This document shows, piece after piece, positions 9,687-17,268 of a stretch of DNA of 54,723 nt. The translations under genes were made by a program, and so were the position numbers. Under the pieces are notes generated by a model that ran no database searches, had not been told where the DNA came from, and was given only the letters and a program-made list of their open reading frames with translations. The stretch covers positions 1 through 54,723 of the forward strand of contig JAGXGA010000016.1 of assembly GCA_024636975.1 (NCBI GenBank). The letters are read 5' to 3'. This DNA is from Mariniphaga sp. Lineage in GTDB: Bacteria; Bacteroidota; Bacteroidia; Bacteroidales; Prolixibacteraceae. Each line of letters begins with the position of its first letter. The stretch's first letter is position 1.

Positions 9687-9902
9687 AATCAGCAGTCATA
9701 ATAATTGAGCAGCTTTTTAGAATTCTCTTCTGAGGATTGATGAACATACCAGCCTAATTTGCCTGGTCCGTTTCAATAAAATTATTCCGGTTCCCTTAGT
9801 ATGTCCGAGTTCTGAAATCATTAAAGAGTATTACAAACAAAGATGCAGAAATTTCGGAAAATAAAGCAGAAATATATAAATTGGTGTTTTAAAATTGAAT
9901 TT

Positions 9903-10976
9903 TCATTTATCGTACACTTTCACCTCCACTTCACCATTAGCCACCAGAAGGGCATTCATGGCAAGGGCTTCCAGTTCATCTTCTCCGGGATAATCAATAA
10001 CCGGCCCCAAAAATTCAACTTTATTACGGATGCTGGTCACAAGGTTTTTGCTGAAAGCCATTCCTCCGGTCAACAAAATAGCATCAATATTTCCTTTAAG
10101 CACCACAGCCATTTGTCCTATCATTTTAGAGACCTGATAGTGCAGCGCTTTCTGAATAAGTATAGCCTTTTCGTTTCCTGCAGCAGCCATTTCCTCCACC
10201 TCTTTGGCGCTGTTTGTTCCCAGGTACCCCACATAACCACCTTCACCCACAACCATACGGCGGATTTGGTCCTCGGAATATTTTCCACTGAAACACAAGT
10301 CAATTAACTGGCCCACCGGCAATGTACCGGATCTTTCGGGACTGAATGGCCCTTCCCCGTCGAAAGCATTATTTACATCTACTACCCTGCCCTTTTGATG
10401 TGCCCCTACAGAAATGCCTCCCCCTAAATGGACTACGATAAGGTTAAGTTCCTCGTATTTTCTGCCTGTTTTATTAGCATGAAGCCGGGCAGTGGCCTTT
10501 TGGTTCAATGCATGAAAAATGGAACGCCGCTCAAACATTGGATGGCCGGCAACCCTGGCTACTTCTATAAGCTCATCGGTTACTACCGGATCGGCAATGT
10601 AAGCACATGCATCTGGGATCTGAAGGGCAATGTAATCGGCAAGCAACGGTCCAAGGTTACTGGCATGCTGTCCTAATATACCTTTGCGGACATGCTCAAG
10701 CATGCGGTTGTTTACCTTATATACTCCCGATTGCAGCGGGTAAGTAAGACCTCCCCTGCCAATAATAATTTTAATTGCATCTACCTCTATTCCTTCTTCG
10801 ACAAGGGCATCAACTATCAGGCCTTTGCGGAAATCAAACTGATCAACCACATTATTGTACCGCATCATCTCATCCATAGAATGACGTATGGTTTTATTCA
10901 GAACACATTTACTGTCGAAATAAACTGCAAATTTTGTTGAAGTAGAACCCGGATTTATGGCAAGAATTCGATGCAT
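9903..10976 (-). CDS. buk: Butyrate kinase
   Basis: Converts butyryl phosphate and ADP to butyrate and ATP (or the reverse) in the cytoplasm; branched acyl groups may also be used. The 357-residue protein has the ASKHA-fold signatures of the acetate/butyrate kinase family: INPGSTSTKFAVY at the N-terminus (phosphate loop), VVHLGGGISVGAHQ (about 204-217) and DAILLTGGMAFS (adenosine-binding region). Length and whole-chain pattern match Buk rather than AckA. It follows ptb by 12 bp, so the pair is almost certainly one transcript, with ackA upstream. The Ptb-Buk pair is the classical route for making ATP from butyryl-CoA. Confidence 0.93.
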   Translation of the reverse strand: MHRILAINPGSTSTKFAVYFDSKCVLNKTIRHSMDEMMRYNNVVDQFDFRKGLIVDALVEEGIEVDAIKIIIGRGGLTYPLQSGVYKVNNRMLEHVRKGILGQHASNLGPLLADYIALQIPDACAYIADPVVTDELIEVARVAGHPMFERRSIFHALNQKATARLHANKTGRKYEELNLIVVHLGGGISVGAHQKGRVVDVNNAFDGEGPFSPERSGTLPVGQLIDLCFSGKYSEDQIRRMVVGEGGYVGYLGTNSAKEVEEMAAAGNEKAILIQKALHYQVSKMIGQMAVVLKGNIDAILLTGGMAFSKNLVTSIRNKVEFLGPVIDYPGEDELEALAMNALLVANGEVEVKVYDK

Positions 10977-10988
10977 ACATTAAACTGC

Positions 10989-11891
10989 TTAGCTGATAAG
11001 TGAAGCAAGCGCTATTGAATTCAACTTTGTTTTTTCGCTGTCGCCCCTTGACGAAACTATGGCAGGCACTTTGGCTCCAACAATAATTCCTGCCATTTGA
11101 GCTTTGCACAATTTCGAATTGGTTTTATAAAATACATTCGCAGCGTCGATGTTCGGAAACAGCAAACAATCGGCATCTCCTGCAACCGGAGAAGTAAACC
11201 CTTTAATTATTGCAGACTCACGATTTATGGCTACATCGAGGGCCATGGGACCGTCGACAAGTCCTCCTTCAATCTGGCCGTGCTCAGCCATTTTAGCAAT
11301 GGTAGCACCATCCATACACGACTGGATAGAGATGATGATTTGCTCGGTAGGAGCAATTACCGCCACCTTTGGCGTTTCAATTCCAAGTTTGTGTGCTGCT
11401 TTAATCAGGAATTCCGTTATAATAATTTTCTGTTTTAAATCGGGATATGGAATTACACCTGCATCGGAAAATAACAAAAGCTTGTGGTAATTCGGGTTTT
11501 CCATCAAGGAAATATGACTTATTATGTTTTTGGAAGGAACAAGTCCATAATCTTTCTTCAATAACACCTTCATGAACTTATCAGTCGATACCATCCCTTT
11601 CATAATCAAATCGGCTTTACCCTCATGAATCAGTTCCACTGCTTTTTCAGCGGCTTCACTGTCAGAACCGGTGTGGATGATTTTGTAGTTTCCGATATTA
11701 ATTTTTAATTCACTGCAGGTTTTTTCTATCTTACCTTTATCTCCTGTAAGTATTGCTGAAACCAAACCCAGCTCAACTGCTTCATTCAGTGCTTCCAATG
11801 TATTGGCATCTACTCCGTTTACTGTAACCAGTCTTTTCTCCGGTTGTTTTCTAACAACTTCCAGTAAATCGTCAAAACTATGTATTTCCAT
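10989..11891 (-). CDS. ptb: Phosphate butyryltransferase
   Basis: Transfers the acyl group from butyryl-CoA to phosphate, giving butyryl phosphate for the kinase encoded immediately downstream. At 300 residues it has the length of Ptb, shorter than most Pta enzymes. Recognisable blocks are DLIMKGMVSTDKFMKVLL, the VIAPTEQIIISIQSC region and the C-terminal LLFPNIDAANVFYK...AGIIVGAKVPAIVSSRGDS typical of the PTA_PTB superfamily. It lies between ackA (110 bp upstream) and buk (12 bp downstream) on the minus strand. Ptb enzymes can be broad; with ackA beside it and no pta in the window, some activity on acetyl-CoA is conceivable but not shown. Confidence 0.92.
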   Translation of the reverse strand: MEIHSFDDLLEVVRKQPEKRLVTVNGVDANTLEALNEAVELGLVSAILTGDKGKIEKTCSELKINIGNYKIIHTGSDSEAAEKAVELIHEGKADLIMKGMVSTDKFMKVLLKKDYGLVPSKNIISHISLMENPNYHKLLLFSDAGVIPYPDLKQKIIITEFLIKAAHKLGIETPKVAVIAPTEQIIISIQSCMDGATIAKMAEHGQIEGGLVDGPMALDVAINRESAIIKGFTSPVAGDADCLLFPNIDAANVFYKTNSKLCKAQMAGIIVGAKVPAIVSSRGDSEKTKLNSIALASLIS

Positions 11892-12001
11892 GAACTAAAT
11901 TTTTTGCGAAATTAGAACAATCATTTCTGTAATAAGATAACATTTCTCATTATAATGAAAGTTTTACCCCGGCTATCAATCTGTGATAATTCTGCAGAAA
12001 A

Positions 12002-13192
12002 TTATATTCCTCTTTTGGAATCCACCATGGATGCTACTTCACGGGCAATTTCAAGTTCCTCGTTTGCTGCCACAACTGCCACTGCAACCGGTGATTTTTT
12101 TTTGCTTATTAAGGCATCCCCTGGCCCGGGACTTTCATTTTCCTTCTTATCCAAATCAATACCCAGGAATTGCAGACCTCTGCATATTTTCTCCCTTGCC
12201 CTGCTGCTGTTCTCCCCTACACCTCCTGTAAACACCAGTGCATCGACACCTTCCAATGCAGCAGCATAAGCCCCTATGTACTTTTTTACACGATAATGGT
12301 AAACATCGAGTGCAGTTTGCGCCTGACCGTTTCCATTTTCAGCAGCTTCTTCCACTGCACGGTAATCGGCTGAAATGCCAGAGAGCCCCAGTAAGCCACC
12401 TTCCTTATTGAGCAGGCGCTGAATTTCCTCAGCAGTTAGCTGGTGATTTTCCATTAAATGAATAAGGACCCCTGCATCAATATCACCACAACGGCTGCCC
12501 ATTATTAACCCTTCGAGTGGGGTAAACCCCATTGATGTATCAATAGATTTGCCTTCTTTAACTGCTGTGACGGAAGCCCCGTTTCCCAGATGACAGGAAA
12601 TAATTCTGCTCTTTTCAAAAGGAAGACCTGCCAGCTGACATGCTTTATGTGAAGCATAATTATGCGAGGTGCCGTGAAATCCATAACGCCTGATCTTATG
12701 TTTATGATACCATTCAGGAGAAATACCATAAAGATATGCTTTTGGTGGCAAGGTATGATGAAAAGCTGTATCGAAAACACCCGCCTGCATTACACCAGGC
12801 ATAAGCTGCCGTATAGATCGGATGCCCTCCAGGTTGGCCGGATAATGTAAGGGGGCAAGCGACACTGAGGATTCCATAAATGAAATAAGCTCTTCCGTAA
12901 TTTCCCGGCAACCGGTACCTTTCTCTCCTCCGTGAATCAGTCGGTGCCCAACAACATCAACTTTATCCAGTGAAGAAAGAACAAGTTCATCCATCAAAAC
13001 CTGGAAAACAGTTCTGTAAGAAAATTCCTTAAGTGGAAAGGTTATTTTTCGTGTCTCTGTTTTAAATTGGAAATCCGTTTGTCCCTGCTTATTCTGTACC
13101 GCTTTACCCTGCATAAGCAGTACTTCCCCCGGCATTTTAAACAACTTAAATTTTACCGATGAGCTTCCGCTGTTTACAATCAGTATGTTCAT
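12002..13192 (-). CDS. ackA: Acetate kinase
   Basis: Interconverts acetyl phosphate + ADP and acetate + ATP in the cytoplasm. The 396-residue chain carries the AckA signatures: VNSGSSSVKFKLF at the N-terminus, VGHRLIHGGEK (about 80-90) with the substrate Arg, YGFHGTSHNYAS (about 168-179) with the catalytic His, SCHLGNGASV, SMGFTPLEGLIMGSRCGDID, and VFTGGVGENS near residue 320. It is the first gene of the leftward ackA-ptb-buk cluster, and its promoter region faces that of acs. The usual partner pta is absent from the window. Confidence 0.95.
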   Translation of the reverse strand: MNILIVNSGSSSVKFKLFKMPGEVLLMQGKAVQNKQGQTDFQFKTETRKITFPLKEFSYRTVFQVLMDELVLSSLDKVDVVGHRLIHGGEKGTGCREITEELISFMESSVSLAPLHYPANLEGIRSIRQLMPGVMQAGVFDTAFHHTLPPKAYLYGISPEWYHKHKIRRYGFHGTSHNYASHKACQLAGLPFEKSRIISCHLGNGASVTAVKEGKSIDTSMGFTPLEGLIMGSRCGDIDAGVLIHLMENHQLTAEEIQRLLNKEGGLLGLSGISADYRAVEEAAENGNGQAQTALDVYHYRVKKYIGAYAAALEGVDALVFTGGVGENSSRAREKICRGLQFLGIDLDKKENESPGPGDALISKKKSPVAVAVVAANEELEIAREVASMVDSKRGI

Positions 13193-13574
13193 AGCAAATA
13201 ATATAAAAAAGCTTATAATATACTAAATCACCACAGAATGATCAGAATAATTACAGGATTAAAAAATAAAATCCATTGTGTTATAGAATATACAATATTC
13301 TTTTTTCAGAATGTTTTTTTTATGTATATTATACGAGATTTCGAATATGGTGTTTTATTAATCACATTAGAAAAACGTGCGGGGCATTTGTATATCATAC
13401 ATTCCTTTCTGTTACAACTTCGGAAATTCATGCGAAGCAATTATAAATACATACACATTTGACAGATTTTCCACAGGAAAAAAAAGGTCATCGGGAGTTT
13501 TATAATTGAACTGCTTTGCCTGAGCAGCGAGAAACATCAAATATTAATTCATTCATTATTTTAAATTCTAATTT
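13193..13574. other. Divergent intergenic region between ackA and acs
   Basis: These 382 bp separate the leftward ackA-ptb-buk operon from the rightward acs gene and must hold both promoters. The stretch is AT-rich and has no convincing open reading frame. I found no clear TAnnTTTG box or riboswitch fold that I would defend. The arrangement would allow opposite control of acetate production and acetate activation from one region. Confidence 0.5.
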
Positions 13575-15497
13575 ATGGTAAATAAAATAACAGATCTTGC
13601 CGGTTATTTGGAGAAATACCGGCAGAGTGTTGCTGATCCTGAAGGTTTTTGGGCTGAAATTGCCGAAAGTTATCAATGGCAGAAGAAATGGGATAAGGTA
13701 CTCGACTGGAAGTTTGAAGGAGAAAGTGCGCCCGATGTAAACTGGTTTGTAAATGGCAAAATGAACATTACAGAAAACATTTTCGAAAGGAATATGTCTT
13801 CACGTAAAGATCAGGTCGCCATTATATGGGAACCCAATGATCCAAAAGAACCAGAAATCAGGTTAACCTATGGGGAGCTTTTTGATAAAGTAAAACAGTT
13901 TGCCAATGCATTACTAAAACTGGGGGTAAAAAAAGGGGATCGTGTAGCCATATATCTTCCCATGGTGCCGGAACTGGCTGTAGCCATGCTTGCATGTGCT
14001 CGTATAGGCGCCATTCATTCAATAGTATTTGCCGGCTTTTCAGCATCGGCACTTGCCGACCGGATAATAGATGCTGAAGCCAAAATTGTTATAACATCTG
14101 ACGGAGGTTTCAGGGGTACAAAATCCATCCATCTTAAAAACATAGTCGATGAGGCACTGGCAAATTGTCCATCGGTAGAGCTGTCTGTAGTTTTAAAAAG
14201 AACAGAGGAAAAGGTTCACTGGGAAGAAGGTCGCGATGTTTGGTGGCATGAAATTATTGAAGGGGAAAGCACTTCAAATGATGCCCAAGCTATGGATTCA
14301 GAAGACATACTATTCATTCTCTATACGTCAGGCTCTACCGGTAAACCCAAGGGCGTGGTTCACAGCACTGCAGGCTATATGATTTTTGCTGAATATACGT
14401 TTAAAAATGTTTTCCAGTACAATGATGGTGACATGTACTGGTGCACGGCTGATATTGGGTGGGTTACCGGTCACTCTTACATTGTTTATGGTCCGCTGCT
14501 TACCGGTGCCACATCCATAATGTTTGAAGGGGTGCCAACCTGGCCCGATGCAGGGAGGTTCTGGGATGTGGTTGACAAATACAAGGTGACCCATTTCTAT
14601 ACAGCTCCAACAGCAATACGTGCACTTATTGCACAAGGCGATAAATGGGTAGTTGATCATGATTTGAGTTCCCTGAAAGTGCTGGGGACAGTTGGCGAAC
14701 CCATTAATGAAGAAGCCTGGCGCTGGTATCACGATACCATTGGAAAATCACGCTGCCCGATTGTGGATACCTGGTGGCAGACCGAAACCGGAGGTATTAT
14801 GATATCTCCGCTAGCTGGTATTACACCGACCAAACCGTCTCATGCCACTTTGCCACTTCCTGGAATCCAACCCATTTTGGTTGATCCTGAAGGCAATGAA
14901 CTGAAGGGAAACAGTGTGGAAGGTATTCTGTGCATTAAATTTCCCTGGCCAGGCATGTTGCGAACCACCTATGGAGATCACAAACGTTGCTTTAATACTT
15001 ATTTTTCTGCTTTTAGAGGGTTGTACCTTACAGGTGACGGCGCTAAGCGCGATGAAGAGGGGTATTACAGAATAATTGGCCGCATTGACGATGTAATCAA
15101 TGTATCGGGACACCGGATAGGAACCGCCGAAGTTGAGGATGCCATTAACCAGCATCCTAAAGTTGTGGAATCGGCAGTGGTAGGATACCCTCACGAAATA
15201 AAAGGTTCGGGTATTTATGCATATGTAATTTGCGAGGATTTATCGGATAGGGAAATGGCCACAATTGAGAATGAGATCAGGGATACGGTGAATAAATTCA
15301 TCGGGCCAATTGCCAAGCCCGATAAAATACAAATTGTGAGTGGATTGCCGAAAACCCGTTCAGGAAAAATCATGCGCCGTATATTGCGCAAGATTGGAGA
15401 AGGGGATGCCAGTAACCTTGGTGACACTTCTACACTTCTTGATCCTGGTGTAGTTGATGAAATCATCAGTGGAGCTAAAGTTGAAGTGAAACGATAG
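13575..15497 (+). CDS. acs: Acetyl-CoA synthetase (AMP-forming)
   Basis: Activates acetate to acetyl-CoA via acetyl-AMP. The 640-residue protein has the ANL-family P-loop YTSGSTGKPKGV (about 253-264), the acetate/CoA-pocket segment around DTWWQTETGG, the hinge region YLTGDGAKRDEEGYYRIIGRIDDVINVSGHRIGTAEVE and the C-terminal PKTRSGKIMRR motif. Lys598 in that last motif corresponds to the lysine whose acetylation silences Acs in other bacteria. Downstream are an OFA transporter, a GNAT-fused acyl-CoA synthetase and a Sir2 deacylase; the last two could add and remove that acetyl group. The ATG is the first in-frame start, preceded by an AT-rich leader. Confidence 0.96.
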   Translation: MVNKITDLAGYLEKYRQSVADPEGFWAEIAESYQWQKKWDKVLDWKFEGESAPDVNWFVNGKMNITENIFERNMSSRKDQVAIIWEPNDPKEPEIRLTYGELFDKVKQFANALLKLGVKKGDRVAIYLPMVPELAVAMLACARIGAIHSIVFAGFSASALADRIIDAEAKIVITSDGGFRGTKSIHLKNIVDEALANCPSVELSVVLKRTEEKVHWEEGRDVWWHEIIEGESTSNDAQAMDSEDILFILYTSGSTGKPKGVVHSTAGYMIFAEYTFKNVFQYNDGDMYWCTADIGWVTGHSYIVYGPLLTGATSIMFEGVPTWPDAGRFWDVVDKYKVTHFYTAPTAIRALIAQGDKWVVDHDLSSLKVLGTVGEPINEEAWRWYHDTIGKSRCPIVDTWWQTETGGIMISPLAGITPTKPSHATLPLPGIQPILVDPEGNELKGNSVEGILCIKFPWPGMLRTTYGDHKRCFNTYFSAFRGLYLTGDGAKRDEEGYYRIIGRIDDVINVSGHRIGTAEVEDAINQHPKVVESAVVGYPHEIKGSGIYAYVICEDLSDREMATIENEIRDTVNKFIGPIAKPDKIQIVSGLPKTRSGKIMRRILRKIGEGDASNLGDTSTLLDPGVVDEIISGAKVEVKR

Positions 15498-15508
15498 TTC
15501 ATTCAGAA

Positions 15509-15547
15509 AAAAGACATCTTCAAAACGAGGGTGTCTTTTCTTTTTTA
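15509..15547 (+). terminator. Rho-independent terminator after acs
   Basis: A 10-bp stem (15509-15518 with 15530-15539, one G-U pair) is followed by a T-rich run. It lies in the 68-bp gap between acs and the OFA transporter gene, so it probably ends or attenuates the acs transcript. Confidence 0.7.
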
Positions 15548-15565
15548 AACCAAAAATTAATAGTT

Positions 15566-16885
15566 ATGAAAAGCCAACAGAAATTTAACCGGGGATTTGT
15601 AATTCTCGGTGCCATTCTAATTCAACTTGCACTCGGTGCAATTTACGCATGGTCGGTTTACACCCGGCTTCTGGTTGAAGAAGGCTGGACAAGAACCCAG
15701 ACTCAAATGGTATTTTCTACAGGTCTGGCAGTATTTGCCGTTGTAATGGTAATTGCCGGCCGTATGTTGCCAAAGATTGGGCCCCGAAAACTGGCTTTAG
15801 CCAGTGGAATTGTGCTTGGATCGGGCTATATCCTTTCAGGTGTATTAGGAGCAGAGAATTTCCTTACCACCCTGTTGTTTTTAGGAGTAATGGGGGGCAG
15901 TGGAATAGGTTTGGGTTATGTAGTGCCGATAGCAGTAGGTATGCGCTGGTTCCCCGATAAAAAAGGAATGATTACAGGGCTGGCCGTTGCTGGTTTTGGC
16001 TTTGGTGCCACATTATGGATGGCACTTGCCGACCGGCTGGGTCCGCTGGGCGGGGGAGAACTACTGGCCTCTATTGGTATTTCAAATACTTTCATCGTTT
16101 ATGGAATAGCATATCTTATTATGGTTACGGTGGGTAGCATATGGATGATATTTCCACCGGAAGGCTGGGTTCCCGAAGGCTGGACACCACCTGTTGCAAC
16201 AAAATCCAACTCTGCAGGTACAATTAACTTTATTAGCAGCGAGATGATGCGGACACCTCAATATTACCTCATCCTGCTTACTTTTACATTCAGTGCAGCA
16301 GCCGGACTGATGAGTATTGGATTAATGCGGCTGTGGCCCCAGGAAGCGCTGACCCGGGCAGGGATATCACCAGAAGCAGCTGGTGCAGCAGCAACTTTGG
16401 CAATGGCAGTGTTTTTCGCACTTTTTAATGGCCTGGGACGCATTGTGTGGGGAATGATAAGCGATAAAATAGGAAGAAAAAAGTCAATCATTATTATGAT
16501 GGCTACACAAGGGCTTTTTGTAATCCTTTTTCAATGGATGGCAGGTAACATTTATACCCTGTACATTTTTGCAATGCTTATAGGATTTAATTTCGGAGGT
16601 AATTTTGCACTGTTCCCTACCATTACAGCAGATACTTTCGGCACAAAACACGTAGGACAAAATTATGGATGGGTGTTCCTGGCATATGCCTTCGGTGGTA
16701 TATTCGGTCCGGTAATGGGTGGAAAACTGGGCGACCTAAATAATTTCCCCCTTGCATTTACCGTTTGCGGAATACTCTGTTTTGTAGCAGTTATAACAAT
16801 TGCCATGGTAGTACCGGCAAAAAAACAAGTTGAAAAGCAATTATCAAAAACTGAAATAAGGATTAAACAAACCAGCATTAGCTGA
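15566..16885 (+). CDS. OFA-family MFS transporter (oxalate/formate antiporter-like)
   Basis: Inner-membrane major facilitator transporter of 439 residues with about 12 hydrophobic segments. The first helix carries the subfamily signature ALGAIYAWSVYTRLL (about 22-36). The TM2-TM3 loop has GRMLPKIGPRKLAL, and the second half repeats an MFS-A-like loop, GRIVWGMISDKIGRKKS. OFA proteins move small carboxylates such as oxalate, formate, lactate or pyruvate. Location between acs and the acyl-CoA-synthetase fusion suggests a short-chain acid such as acetate or lactate, but this is inference from context. The tail after TM12 is Lys-rich and cytoplasmic. Confidence 0.85.
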   Translation: MKSQQKFNRGFVILGAILIQLALGAIYAWSVYTRLLVEEGWTRTQTQMVFSTGLAVFAVVMVIAGRMLPKIGPRKLALASGIVLGSGYILSGVLGAENFLTTLLFLGVMGGSGIGLGYVVPIAVGMRWFPDKKGMITGLAVAGFGFGATLWMALADRLGPLGGGELLASIGISNTFIVYGIAYLIMVTVGSIWMIFPPEGWVPEGWTPPVATKSNSAGTINFISSEMMRTPQYYLILLTFTFSAAAGLMSIGLMRLWPQEALTRAGISPEAAGAAATLAMAVFFALFNGLGRIVWGMISDKIGRKKSIIIMMATQGLFVILFQWMAGNIYTLYIFAMLIGFNFGGNFALFPTITADTFGTKHVGQNYGWVFLAYAFGGIFGPVMGGKLGDLNNFPLAFTVCGILCFVAVITIAMVVPAKKQVEKQLSKTEIRIKQTSIS

Positions 16886-17268
16886 ATGTATCTGGCAGCT
16901 AATTTAAGTTTACATATTTCTTCCTGAACATCTTCTGCAAGCATCTTGCATGTGCAAAATATATAAGTTGCATTTGCAGATAAATAATCGGGAGTTTAGG
17001 GTAGTATATACACCATTTATCGTCTGGCTGGCAATTTAATGTTGTTAAACAGGTATATTTTTTATTGTTTTTAAACATAAAATCACAAAATAAAGGCACT
17101 AAATTCACTGCAAAAAATTGATTACCTGACACATTCAGTAATTATTAAATTTAAGAACCATTCGCGCAAAATATTTTTTAACATGACTTTTTTTCCTGAT
17201 TTTTATAGGCAAATTATTAGACATTTGAAAACTGGCAAATAGTATATATAAATTAAAACAACATAACG
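16886..17268 (+). other. Intergenic leader upstream of the acyl-CoA synthetase/GNAT fusion
   Basis: These 383 bp are AT-rich with no plausible gene. A cluster of ttgca/tgcaa half-sites lies at about 16940-16980, for example ttgcatgtgcaa, followed about 20 bp later by ttgcatttgcag; this could be an operator but I cannot assign a regulator. The downstream gene starts at 17269, so its promoter is probably inside this stretch. Confidence 0.35.

Noticed and set aside
9689-9772. Short minus-strand frame NGPGKLGWYVHQSSEENS directly upstream of the susC remnant
   Set aside because: It may be the tail of a gene joined at the susC deletion, but only 27 codons remain between stops and no family is recognised.
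11097-11490. Two 113-codon plus-strand frames inside ptb
   Set aside because: They overlap ptb and each other in different frames and have no recognisable motifs.
14328-15194. Long antisense frames within acs (127-134 codons)
   Set aside because: They lie opposite a highly conserved enzyme and have no matching domain; they are codon-structure shadows.
16935-16985. ttgca/tgcaa half-site cluster as a CRP/FNR-like operator
   Set aside because: The half-sites are irregularly spaced and no regulator can be named, so it is only mentioned in the intergenic entry.
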